A stretch of 50,542 nt of DNA from Gammaproteobacteria bacterium (GTDB taxonomy: Bacteria; Pseudomonadota; Gammaproteobacteria; Pseudomonadales; Halieaceae): assembly GCA_030427485.1 (NCBI GenBank), contig JAUICG010000031.1, positions 1 through 50,542 of the forward strand. Reading direction: 5' to 3'. Every line of letters starts with the position of its first letter. Within the stretch, counting starts at the first letter, position 1. The notes beneath the pieces are model-generated. The model made no database searches and had not been told where the DNA came from. It worked only from the letters and a program-made list of their open reading frames with translations. The translations under genes were made by a program, and so were the position numbers. This document shows, one piece after another, positions 42,998 to 50,542 of the stretch.

Positions 42998-43954
42998 TCA
43001 GCCCGGATAGGCCTGCTCGAATGCGTCGACAAAATCCTGCAGGCGATCCAGTGGCAGGTCGTTGATTCCCGCTGCCCCGGCCCGCCCCCCGCCAGTCGGG
43101 AACTGCATGCAGAGGTCCGCCGCGCCCTGCTTGTTGTCCATTGGCGCGCGCACGCTGATCAGGTAGTTGCCGCTGGCATTCAGCGTGAGGACAGCGTGCG
43201 CGCGCGCCGGGTTGTTGGAGGCAAGGTCGTTGCTGTACACGCCGCTCACCCGGCGCGCCCATGCCTCGTCGGGCAGCAAAAAGACAGCGGAACCCGGTTT
43301 GGCGTGCAAAGCTTGCAAGGCTGCGGCCTTCGCCATGTCCTCTCGATAGCCGGTGCTCAGTTTTTCGAAATCCGGCGAGTTCTGCACGAAATCCAGCGGC
43401 CCCTCTGCCGCATACAGGCGCAGGTATAGCTCCCTGGGATCGAAGTGCAAATCCTCGATAGCGGGGCCGTAGCCGTTGTAATTGATATAGGTACCCAGGT
43501 TTTCCAGCGATTCCAGATCCTGTGGCGATATGTCCAGACCCTTGGCCAGTGTTCTGGCAGTGGCGTGGAGGTTGTCGCCGAAGGCGCCCGTCACGGCCCA
43601 GTCGAGATGTCGTCCGTCGAGATAGCCGTTGACCAGCGCCGCAGTGCATACGTCCGGCGATTCATTGATAATGGCAGCCAGGTTCGCATGATCGGGAATA
43701 TCACCGGGGAAATGATGGTCCACGTAGAAAACCGAGGCGCCCTGTTGCAGTACTTTGTCAAGCGCGGCGCGGTTTTTATCCATGGACACATCCAGCACTG
43801 TAACCAGGTCGCCCGCTGCCGCATTTACCCTGGCCAGCAAATTAATGTCCCTTTTTACCCCGGTTACCAGGGTCGCGTCGCGGGGCTCCGCCTTGCGTAA
43901 TTGCAGCAATGCGCAGATGCCGTCCGCATCTCCGTTGAAAAGGTCGTAATTCAT
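42998..43954 (-). CDS. DHH-family phosphoesterase
   Basis: 318 residues. Metal motifs are NGDADGICALLQL at 7-19 and the D79-H80-H81 triad in FYVDHHFPGD, followed by the DHHA1 region ending TGGGRAGAAGINDLP (about 286). DHH proteins hydrolyse nanoRNA, cyclic dinucleotides or pAp. The gene begins 53 bases after sat. pAp is a by-product of PAPS-using sulfotransfer and reduction, so a pAp-phosphatase role is plausible but unproven. Convergent with the AraC gene, 8 bases apart. Confidence 0.87.
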   Translation of the reverse strand: MNYDLFNGDADGICALLQLRKAEPRDATLVTGVKRDINLLARVNAAAGDLVTVLDVSMDKNRAALDKVLQQGASVFYVDHHFPGDIPDHANLAAIINESPDVCTAALVNGYLDGRHLDWAVTGAFGDNLHATARTLAKGLDISPQDLESLENLGTYINYNGYGPAIEDLHFDPRELYLRLYAAEGPLDFVQNSPDFEKLSTGYREDMAKAAALQALHAKPGSAVFLLPDEAWARRVSGVYSNDLASNNPARAHAVLTLNASGNYLISVRAPMDNKQGAADLCMQFPTGGGRAGAAGINDLPLDRLQDFVDAFEQAYPG

Positions 43955-44007
43955 AGTCTCACCAAATGGATGAGCGCCGGGCAGTATCGCCCGGCGCCGG
44001 GTTGCAA

Positions 44008-45195
44008 TCAGTTGTCGAGCGTCTGGTAGTAATCCGACAGGATTTTCGCGACCTCGGGACGGGAAAACTCAGGCGGAGGCGCAATGCCCTTGCCCAGCAT
44101 TTCACGCACCTTGGTACCCGAGAGCAGTACAAAATCTTCGTTGGTGTGATCGGGCACATCCCGCATCATCACCACCTTGTTCAGCTTTTTGCTGTACGCA
44201 GTGTGGTCGGCCTTGAATATCTCCAATTCCAGTGCTCCCGCAGGCACTTCCTCGTCAAATATCGTCTGCGCGTCAAAGCCGCCGTAGTAATCGCCGACGC
44301 CGGCGTGATCGCGTCCGACAATCAGGTGTGTACAGCCGCAGTTCTGACGAAACACAGCGTGCAGTACCGCTTCACGCGGCCCGGCATACAACATGTCAAA
44401 ACCGTACCCGGTCACCATCACGGTATTCGCCGGAAAATAGAGCTCCACCATCTTGCGGATAGAAGCGTCGCGCACCTCGGCCGGTATGTCACCCGGCTTC
44501 AGCTTGCCGAGCAACATGTGAATCAGGATGCCGTCAGCGTCCAACTGCTCCATCGCCATGCGACAGAGTTCCTCGTGAGCGCGGTGCATGGGGTTGCGAG
44601 TCTGGAATGCAACCACCTTTTCCCAGCCGTGCTCGGCGATTTCATTGCGGATTTCAACCGCAGTGCGGAAGGTATCCGGGAAGTCGGTCTGGAAGTAGGA
44701 GAAGTTCAGCACCTGTATGGGTCCGGACAGCATGGTGCGCCCGAGGCTGTCGAAAGTCGCAACGCCCGGGTGCTTGGGATCAGTGGTGCGGAAAATTTTC
44801 TCCGACATGAACGCGATCTGGTCGTCGCTGACCTGCTCCACGGCGTCCACATCCATCACCGCCAGCACAGGATTATCCTTTACATTGGGGTCGCGCAGCG
44901 CGATACGGCTACCGGCCCGAACACTCGTATCCGAGGTCAGGTTTACGATAGGAACAGGAAAAAAAAGCCCGTCTACCGTGTGCATCTTGTCCGCGACGCT
45001 GAGCGAGTCAGTGAGGTTCATATACCCGGTCAACGGGTTGAAATAACCGCCGCCGAGCATTACCGCGTTGGCGGCAGCGGCGGAGTTCAGCAGCAGGGAG
45101 GGCAGCGTTTCAGCCTCCGCGAGCAAGGCCTCGCGTTTGGCGCTATCGTAGACAAAAAGTGGATTGAGCTCATTGGAGCCGTGTGGCTTGATCAT
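44008..45195 (-). CDS. sat: Sulfate adenylyltransferase (ATP sulfurylase, Sat type)
   Basis: 395 residues of the homo-oligomeric Sat type, not the CysDN type. Motifs are QTRNPMHRAHEEL near 197 (ATP-binding HxxH), GRDHAGVGDYYG near 291, and the substrate segment LVGRDHAG. It makes APS from sulfate and ATP for PAPS synthesis by CysC. It is transcribed after cysC with 14 bases between, and the DHH phosphoesterase follows. A GGAGATAAC ribosome site lies before its ATG. Confidence 0.95.
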   Translation of the reverse strand: MIKPHGSNELNPLFVYDSAKREALLAEAETLPSLLLNSAAAANAVMLGGGYFNPLTGYMNLTDSLSVADKMHTVDGLFFPVPIVNLTSDTSVRAGSRIALRDPNVKDNPVLAVMDVDAVEQVSDDQIAFMSEKIFRTTDPKHPGVATFDSLGRTMLSGPIQVLNFSYFQTDFPDTFRTAVEIRNEIAEHGWEKVVAFQTRNPMHRAHEELCRMAMEQLDADGILIHMLLGKLKPGDIPAEVRDASIRKMVELYFPANTVMVTGYGFDMLYAGPREAVLHAVFRQNCGCTHLIVGRDHAGVGDYYGGFDAQTIFDEEVPAGALELEIFKADHTAYSKKLNKVVMMRDVPDHTNEDFVLLSGTKVREMLGKGIAPPPEFSRPEVAKILSDYYQTLDN

Positions 45196-45209
45196 CGTTA
45201 TCTCCTGGT

Positions 45210-45827
45210 TTATTTGCTGATGATGCCGCGCTCACGCAGCGCGTTGAGAATGATTTCAACCTCTTCCTGCAGGCTTTGCTTGTCCGAGTGAAGGTGGATC
45301 TCCGGCTTGTCAGGAGCTTCATAGGGGTCGTCGATCCCGGTAAAATTCTTGATCTCCCCGGCCCGCGCCTTCTTGTACAGCCCCTTCGGGTCGCGTCCCT
45401 CGGCCGCCTCGAGGCTGCAGTCTACAAAAACCTCGATAAAATCCATGCCGGCCTCTTCATGCAGTGCGCGCACCTGGTCGCGATCGGCTTTATAGGGACT
45501 GATAAAGCTGCTCAGGGCGATCACGCCGCTGTCGACGAACAATTTGGCCACCTCGCCGATGCGTCGAATGTTCTCAGTGCGATCTTCAGCGGAGAAACCC
45601 AGGTTCTTGTTGATCCCCATGCGCACGTTGTCACCGTCCAGGCGATAGGACAGTACGCCCATCTCGTTCAGCGTGCCCTCAAGTTCCACCGCCACGGTGC
45701 TCTTGCCGCTGCCGGAGAGACCGGTGAACCAGAGCGTGGCTCCCTTGTGACCGAGCAATTTTCCACGGTGTTCGCGCGTGATGTCACCCTCGTGCCAGTG
45801 TACGTTTGTTGCTTTTTGTTCTGCCAT
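45210..45827 (-). CDS. cysC: Adenylylsulfate kinase (APS kinase)
   Basis: 205 residues. The P-loop GLSGSGKST is at 36-44 and the family segments DGDNVRMGINKNLGFSAEDRTENIRRIGEVAK near 70 and FISPYKADRDQVR near 112 are intact. It phosphorylates APS to PAPS. The start at 45827 follows GGAGAG and begins at MAEQKATNVHWHEGDIT, the normal N-terminus; in-frame sequence upstream to 45950 is not conserved. It precedes sat in a probable three-gene unit with the DHH gene. The region 45828-45970 before it should hold the promoter, not clearly resolved. Confidence 0.95.
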   Translation of the reverse strand: MAEQKATNVHWHEGDITREHRGKLLGHKGATLWFTGLSGSGKSTVAVELEGTLNEMGVLSYRLDGDNVRMGINKNLGFSAEDRTENIRRIGEVAKLFVDSGVIALSSFISPYKADRDQVRALHEEAGMDFIEVFVDCSLEAAEGRDPKGLYKKARAGEIKNFTGIDDPYEAPDKPEIHLHSDKQSLQEEVEIILNALRERGIISK

Positions 45828-45970
45828 CGTTGAGCTCTCCGTTGGTGGGTTGGGGCCGGTACCCCGGCGTGGAAGCGGGCCTGCGGGTATCTTCGGCGCG
45901 TAAGGGTAATGCCATATGATCACCATGTAAAACAGGATATTATGGATCAACCTACCGGTTTTCCCGGCAG

Positions 45971-46185
45971 TGGATCAGTTTGAAATCATGAGGGAATCGA
46001 GAGCCTGAGGGGCGGGGGTGGTGGTCGGGACACGCCAAAAAGCGCACATCCATGTGCAGGCGCGGCCGGCGAGGCTCGGGTGGCGACGTACCCGGTGAAG
46101 CAGGGCAGGCCCTCCTGTCGCCACACGGTCCCGACCACCACCGCCGCCCCTCAGGCTCTTACAGCAAGATTTCAAACTGAGCCAC
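45971..46185. repeat. 215-nt palindromic element
   Basis: The left arm (45971-46031) and right arm (46128-46185) are near-perfect inverse copies over about 58 bases: both read CAGTTTGAAATC near the outer end and AGAGCCTGAGGGGC and GGTGGTGGTCGGGAC near the inner end, with one small loop of mismatches. The 96-base centre holds an inner stem (46080-46087 with 46117-46124, GTGGCGAC/GTCGCCAC) and a small hairpin GCACAT/ATGTGC (46044-46057). The whole can fold into a long branched structure. No T-run follows. It may be a mobile palindrome (MITE/REP-like), a structured RNA, or a terminator/boundary after the divergent genes. No target duplication is obvious. Confidence 0.7.
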
Positions 46186-46237
46186 TACCGTTATTCCGGT
46201 ACCAGACCGGCGTGGCGATCGAACCAGGACAGGTGCT

Positions 46238-47146
46238 ATGAGATACACTATAAGGCAGTTGCAGATATTCCTCGAGGTGGCAAAGCACCAGAATATCTCC
46301 AGGGCCGCCCAGAGCCTGCATATGTCGCAGTCGGCTGCGAGCGAGGCCCTGTTGAACCTCGAACACAGCTACGAAGTCCGGCTGTTCGACAGGGTCAGCA
46401 ACAAGCTTGCACTCAATGCAATCGGCCGCACATTGCGCAAGGAAGCGGAGAGCCTGCTCGCCCACTGCGCGAGCTTTGAGCAGACGCTGCTGGACCACCA
46501 CGAACTGGGTCATATCAAGGTGGGCGCCAGCTTTACGATAGGCAACCATCTCGCTACCCGGTACCTCGCGGGCTACCTCGCGAAGTACCCGGAAGCGGAT
46601 GTTCAACTGGATATCGCCAATACACCGGATGTGGTGGCTCGCGTGCTCAATTTCGATGTGGATATTGGCATGGTCGAGGGCGAGGTGCACCACCGGGAAC
46701 TCGAGCTGATTCCCTGGCGGGAAGACGAGCTGATCGTATTCTGTGCGGCCGATCATCCGCTGGCGAGGAAAAAATCGCTGACCAACAAGGACATCAGGGA
46801 AGCGATGTGGATTCTGCGGGAGCCCGATTCCGGGGCGCGGCAAACATTCGATCGCGCGCTTGCCGGCCTGTTGCCGGATATCAACATCTATCTCGAGCTA
46901 AAACACAACGAGGCGATCAAGAACGCGGTCGAGTCGGGGCTGGGCATCGGCTGCCTGTCGCAGATCGTACTGCAGAAAAACATTGCCAACGGCGATCTCG
47001 TGCCTCTGACCCTGCCGCGCCGGAATATGCGGCGTACTTTCTACTTCGCCCTGCCCCGGGATCGATTTCGGCTGGAGTCCGTCGAGTTCTGGATGCGCAC
47101 CTGCCGCGAGATGGACGCTGACTCAGTAGTTCTTCGAGCCCAGTGA
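46238..47146 (+). CDS. LysR-family transcriptional regulator
   Basis: 302 residues. The N-terminal winged helix has YTIRQLQIFLEVAKHQNISRAAQSLHMSQSAASEALLNLE, typical of LysR. The effector domain starts near 88 (GHIKVGASFTIGNHLATRYLAGY) and resembles the CysB/Cbl/YeiE-like groups. Target and ligand unknown; the nearest leftward genes are cysC and sat, so sulfur control is possible. It starts 53 bases after the palindromic element. Its last 24 bases overlap the end of the sohB gene on the opposite strand. Confidence 0.9.
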   Translation: MRYTIRQLQIFLEVAKHQNISRAAQSLHMSQSAASEALLNLEHSYEVRLFDRVSNKLALNAIGRTLRKEAESLLAHCASFEQTLLDHHELGHIKVGASFTIGNHLATRYLAGYLAKYPEADVQLDIANTPDVVARVLNFDVDIGMVEGEVHHRELELIPWREDELIVFCAADHPLARKKSLTNKDIREAMWILREPDSGARQTFDRALAGLLPDINIYLELKHNEAIKNAVESGLGIGCLSQIVLQKNIANGDLVPLTLPRRNMRRTFYFALPRDRFRLESVEFWMRTCREMDADSVVLRAQ

Positions 47147-48187
47147 GCGCTGCCAGATCTTGAGGAAGCCGCGCTCCAGCGCACCCTCGGCGGCCAGCCC
47201 CAGTTTTTCCTGCCAGCTCTTTTTGTGGACAAAGCGCACGTCGAAGACATCCCAATCCGCCAGGCGAGCCTGAATGAGCGCATCGCTTGTCTGCAGTTCA
47301 TCGACCAGGCCCTCGCGCAATGCATTCTGTCCATACCAGACTTCACCGGTCGCGACCCTGGCGACATCCAGCGAAGGGCGGTTGCCGCTGACAAAGCTCT
47401 TGAACAACGAGTGGGTTTCTTCCAGTTCCTCCAGGAATTTTTCGCGGGCCTTGTCGGTATTCTCACCAAACATGGTAAGCGTACGTTTGTATTCGCCTGC
47501 GGTGAGCAATTCAAAATCGATATCATTTTTTTGCAGCAGGCGATGGAAGTTCGGCAGCTGCGCGAGCACACCGATGGAGCCCAGCACGGCAAACGGCGCA
47601 GCCACTATGCGATCCGCCACACAGGCCATCATGTAGCCGCCGCTGGCCGCGACCTTGTCGACTGCTACTGTCAGGGGCACCCCGGCTGTCTTGATCCGTT
47701 GCAACTGGCTGGCCGCCAGTCCGTAGCTGTGCACCAGTCCGCCCGGGCTCTCCAGTACTACCAGCACTTCATCGCCCGCGCTGATCTGGGGGAGAACGGC
47801 CGAGATTTCCTCGCGCAGATTGTCGGTGGCACTGGCCCGCATGTCGCCGTCGAACTTCATCACATAGAGGCGCTTGCGACGTTCCTCCGGCGTTGCGGCG
47901 TCATCTTTCTTGTGTTTTTTCCTGTTGGCTTTCGCCTTTGCTTTCTCGTCCTTTTTCGCCGCTTTGCGTCGGAGCTTTACGGTGTCCGGATCGTCGACCA
48001 CGTCGCATACCACTTCGTTGATATGCCGGTACTTTTCATTCAGATTGCGGATCTCGATATGTCCCTCGTGTTGGTCCGCGCGCTGGCGGTGGCCAATCGA
48101 TACCAGGCTTGCGACCAGTATCAGGATAGCGGCAACCAGGGTGACTGCCTGGGCCAGGAAAAGCCCATACTCGTAAATAAATTCCAA
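47123..48187 (-). CDS. sohB: Signal-peptide-peptidase-type protease SohB
   Basis: 354 residues of the S49 family. An N-terminal membrane helix (FIYEYGLFLAQAVTLVAAILILVASLV) is followed by a Lys-rich linker (about 75-105, many KK/KA repeats). In the peptidase domain LVVLESPGGLVHSYGLAASQLQRI is near 145 and the catalytic Ser is in DKVAASGGYMMACVAD near 180-190, with the Lys in the segment after GSIGVLAQLPNFHRLLQ. Inner-membrane protease facing the periplasm. Overlaps the LysR gene end by 24 bases, convergent. Confidence 0.93.
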   Translation of the reverse strand: MEFIYEYGLFLAQAVTLVAAILILVASLVSIGHRQRADQHEGHIEIRNLNEKYRHINEVVCDVVDDPDTVKLRRKAAKKDEKAKAKANRKKHKKDDAATPEERRKRLYVMKFDGDMRASATDNLREEISAVLPQISAGDEVLVVLESPGGLVHSYGLAASQLQRIKTAGVPLTVAVDKVAASGGYMMACVADRIVAAPFAVLGSIGVLAQLPNFHRLLQKNDIDFELLTAGEYKRTLTMFGENTDKAREKFLEELEETHSLFKSFVSGNRPSLDVARVATGEVWYGQNALREGLVDELQTSDALIQARLADWDVFDVRFVHKKSWQEKLGLAAEGALERGFLKIWQRSLGSKNY

Positions 48188-48205
48188 AGGCTAACTCCAG
48201 TGTCT

Positions 48206-49018
48206 CTATGTCAGGTTTTCAATGTAGTGTTGTATCAGCTGCCCGGAAATCGAGGAGAGCGGCGGAATCATCGGCAGCTCGCTGTAGTGAAACCAGCGTG
48301 CATCCGCAATTTCGGTCGGCTCACAGACGATGTCCCCGCCCGCGTAATCGGCGAAGAATCCGAGCATGAGCTGATTCGGAAAGGGCCAGGATTGTGACTG
48401 GAAATACCGCAGGTTTCGGACTTCCACGCCGACCTCCTCGCGGACCTCCCGGTGCAGAGTCTCCTCGGCGGTCTCGCCCGCCTCTATAAATCCAGCCAGC
48501 GTGCTGTACATGGGCTGCGGGAAGTTGGCGTTGCGCGCCAGCAGGAGTTCCTCGCCGCGGGTCACCAGCACGATGACGCAGGGCGAGATACGCGGATAAT
48601 TGATCAGCCGGCAGGGGTCGCAGCGCATGGCCCGCTCCTGCAGGTCCACCGACATCTCGCTGCCGCAGCGGCCGCAATACCTGTGGTCTCGCTCCCAGTC
48701 CAGAAGCTGCGATGCCCTGCCCGCCAACGCAAAAAGTTGCTCATCGACCCGGCCCAGAATCTGGTAGAGACTGCCTTTCTGGAATTGCATGGGGTCTGGC
48801 TGATCGACCGTGTCGATTTCCAGTGCATAACAGGGCTGGTCACCCCAATACCCGAGAAATTGACGCCTTAGCTCAGTCCAGCCTGTGTCGTGCAACTGCT
48901 CCCGGGCAATCAGGCAGCCGGTCCTGGAGCGCATATCACTGAGCAATTGCCCACCCTGGAATACGATGTGCAGCGCAAAATCGCTGGAATCGGGGGGCGT
49001 GTTATCGGGTCGGAACAT
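48206..49018 (-). CDS. nudC: NADH pyrophosphatase/NAD-decapping hydrolase NudC
   Basis: 270 residues. A zinc ribbon has CGRCGSEM and CDPCR near 115-135. The Nudix box is GFIEAGETAEETLHREVREEVGV near 175-197. The NudC-specific SQSWPFPNQLMLGF near 207 matches the SQPWPFPxS signature with one change. It hydrolyses NAD(H) to NMN(H) and AMP and removes NAD caps from RNA. The start at 49018 was chosen because the conserved region begins soon after; in-frame sequence up to 49300 overlaps the nhaB start and is unlikely. It is 18 bases upstream of sohB in the same direction. Confidence 0.93.
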   Translation of the reverse strand: MFRPDNTPPDSSDFALHIVFQGGQLLSDMRSRTGCLIAREQLHDTGWTELRRQFLGYWGDQPCYALEIDTVDQPDPMQFQKGSLYQILGRVDEQLFALAGRASQLLDWERDHRYCGRCGSEMSVDLQERAMRCDPCRLINYPRISPCVIVLVTRGEELLLARNANFPQPMYSTLAGFIEAGETAEETLHREVREEVGVEVRNLRYFQSQSWPFPNQLMLGFFADYAGGDIVCEPTEIADARWFHYSELPMIPPLSSISGQLIQHYIENLT

Positions 49019-49169
49019 CGGCTCTCCACCGGAATACGGTAAATGACCGGCTATAGTATGACTGCGCGCGCACGGGAGCAAGGTTGCAGCGATGCAATGC
49101 GCTCCCCGGGCTTTTGGCAAGTCTGTGAGAATACCGTAGAATGCGCGCCCCGACTCGCGGATAGCCACC

Positions 49170-50542
49170 ATGACCAAGCGCCTGCTCCCTGCCCTGTGGA
49201 AAAATTTTCTCGGTCCTGCGCCACTGTGGTACAAACAAACACTGATCGCGTTCCTGGTTCTGAATCCGCTGGTTTTGTGGACGCTGGGCAGCTTCGTCAC
49301 GGGCTGGCTGCTGATAGCCGAATTTATATTTACCCTGGCGCTGGCGCTGCGTTGCTATCCCCTGCAGCCGGGTGGTTTGCTGGCGATCGAGGCGGTACTG
49401 CTCGGCATGACCACTCCAGACATGGTTTATCGGGAAACAATTGCCAATTTCGAGGTGATCCTGCTGCTGATGTTCATGGTGGCGGGTATTTATTTCATGA
49501 AAGAGCTGCTGTTGTTCGTGTTCGCGCGCATTCTGCTGAAAGTACGCTCAAAGATTACGCTGTCCCTGCTGTTTTCGCTGGTGGCCGCGTTCCTGTCGGC
49601 GTTTCTCGACGCGCTGACCGTCACCGCTGTATTGATCAGTGTCGGCGTGGGGTTTTTCTCGGTGTATCACAAGGTGGCCTCTGGCCAGAAGCTCAGCGAA
49701 GATGCATACGACAGTTCCTCCGATGACTCGGTGGGAGAATTGCACCGCCAGGACCTCGAGCAGTTTCGCGCATTTCTACGCAGCCTGTTAATGCACGGCG
49801 CGGTGGGAACCGCCCTGGGCGGTGTGTGTACCATGGTGGGTGAACCGCAGAACCTGCTCATCGCTACAGTGGCTGGCTGGGATTTCATCAAATTCGCATC
49901 GATTATGGCGCCCGTCAGTGTACCAGTGCTGGCCGCGGGGCTGCTGACCTGTGCGACACTGGAATATACCGGTGTTTTTGGTTACGGCGCGAAGCTGTCA
50001 GAGAACGTGCGCCAGGTACTGATGGAGTACCAGGCCAGTGAAGAAAGCAAGCGCACCACGCGTACGAATGCGCGCCTGCTGGTGCAGGCACTGGTGGCCG
50101 CGATCCTGGTCGCGGGCCTGGCCATGCACTGGGCTGCGGTCGGACTGATAGGCCTGATGGTCATCGTCCTGTTGACCGCGTTCAACGGAATAATCGATGA
50201 ACACCAGTTGGGCAAGGCGTTCGAAGAGTCGCTGCCGTTTACCGCACTGCTGGTGGTATTTTTCGCCATCGTCGCGGTCATCCACGACCAGCACCTGTTC
50301 ACGCCGGTTATCGACAGCGTGCTGCATATGAGTTCCGATATACGACCCGCCATGTTTTTCCTGGCGAATGGAATCCTGTCCATGATCAGCGATAACGTGT
50401 TCGTCGCTACTGTCTATATCAATGAGGTGAAGGCTGCACTGGATGCCGGCACAATATCACGACAGGAGTTTGATAACCTGGCGGTGGCCATCAACACCGG
50501 CACCAACCTTCCCAGCGTCGCGACGCCCAACGGTCAGGCGGC
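49170..50542 (+). CDS. nhaB: Na+/H+ antiporter NhaB, 3' end outside the window
   Basis: About 457 codons are present of a protein that is about 510 residues in E. coli, so the C-terminus is missing at the edge. It begins MTKRLLPALWKNFLGPAPLWYKQ and has many membrane helices. Family segments include LLMFMVAGIYFMKELLLFVFARILLKVRSKI, FLSAFLDALTVTAVLISV, TMVGEPQNLLIA and the late ILSMISDNVFVATVYINEVK and AINTGTNLPSVATPNGQA. It exchanges Na+ for H+ across the inner membrane, important in salty habitats. Divergent from nudC across 151 bases. Confidence 0.95.
   Translation, partial: MTKRLLPALWKNFLGPAPLWYKQTLIAFLVLNPLVLWTLGSFVTGWLLIAEFIFTLALALRCYPLQPGGLLAIEAVLLGMTTPDMVYRETIANFEVILLLMFMVAGIYFMKELLLFVFARILLKVRSKITLSLLFSLVAAFLSAFLDALTVTAVLISVGVGFFSVYHKVASGQKLSEDAYDSSSDDSVGELHRQDLEQFRAFLRSLLMHGAVGTALGGVCTMVGEPQNLLIATVAGWDFIKFASIMAPVSVPVLAAGLLTCATLEYTGVFGYGAKLSENVRQVLMEYQASEESKRTTRTNARLLVQALVAAILVAGLAMHWAAVGLIGLMVIVLLTAFNGIIDEHQLGKAFEESLPFTALLVVFFAIVAVIHDQHLFTPVIDSVLHMSSDIRPAMFFLANGILSMISDNVFVATVYINEVKAALDAGTISRQEFDNLAVAINTGTNLPSVATPNGQA

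Noticed and set aside
45828..45970. A riboswitch or sulfur-responsive leader before cysC
   Set aside because: I could not find a known riboswitch core or a consistent set of stems in this stretch.
45971..46185. The palindromic element as an integron attC site
   Set aside because: attC sites need RYYYAAC/GTTRRRY ends and a cassette array; neither is present and no integrase gene is near.

Overview
This 50.5 kb window is bacterial chromosome with dense, GC-rich coding. The gene families (prc, fadBA, ptsP, sohB, nudC, nhaB, a RimK/RimB pair) and a near-consensus gammaproteobacterial dif site point to a gammaproteobacterium. The abundance of GST-like, acyl-CoA dehydrogenase, LLM-oxidoreductase, DUF1214 and sulfotransferase genes suggests a marine oligotroph of the Halieaceae/Cellvibrionales kind. 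That family-level placement is inference. No rRNA, tRNA, CRISPR array or transposase gene was seen.

Layout. (1) 1-12.4 kb: the periplasmic protease Prc, then a lipid/xenobiotic set (GST-like proteins, LLM flavin oxidoreductase, crotonase, TetR regulator, tandem DsbA-fold protein, alpha/beta hydrolase), then the fatty-acid beta-oxidation operon fadBA. (2) 12.6-16.8 kb: a compact, apparently single-promoter operon that starts with a 38-residue lysine-rich peptide ending in DPFIYPLF. It continues with two SGNH hydrolases, a SAM methyltransferase and a membrane-tethered Rieske oxygenase of the pheophorbide a oxygenase type. The last four genes overlap one another. It looks like a peptide-modification (RiPP-like) or related tailoring pathway and is the best candidate for an undescribed system. 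(3) 17-25.1 kb: two acyl-CoA dehydrogenases, a small monooxygenase-fold protein, a metallo-beta-lactamase-fold hydrolase, SDR, a second GST-like protein, DUF2855 protein and aldo/keto reductase. (4) 25.1-26.0 kb: a gene-poor, AT-rich stretch with a 26/28 match to the gammaproteobacterial dif consensus, and about 0.5 kb away a second, inverted, imperfect dif-like site. Oriented GGGNAGGG octamers and gene orientation on both sides agree with a replication terminus here. (5) 26.0-33.3 kb: a leftward cluster of PtsP, a RimB-type protease, an aspartoacylase-family protein, a Ca2+/Na+ antiporter and a RimK-like ligase with an added RCK_C domain, with a CorA-family transporter diverging from ptsP. 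(6) 33.3-43.0 kb: a sulfotransferase/DUF1214 pair and a probable glycoside-3-oxidation operon (GMC catalytic subunit, subunit 3, small membrane protein, MFS permease, isomerase-fold protein, Gfo/Idh/MocA protein) with a divergent PAS-AraC regulator. (7) 43.0-50.5 kb: DHH phosphoesterase with sat and cysC (sulfate activation), a 215-nt palindromic element, a LysR regulator, sohB, nudC, and nhaB running off the right edge.

Regulation. Three 17-bp dyads of the form TGRCAY-N5-GTGTCA lie before the GST-like gene at 2534, before the TetR gene at 5381, and between the GST-like and DUF2855 genes at 22.8-23.0 kb. A fourth, weaker relative precedes the acyl-CoA dehydrogenase pair at 17.0 kb. This suggests one local TetR regulon tying regions 1 and 3 together.
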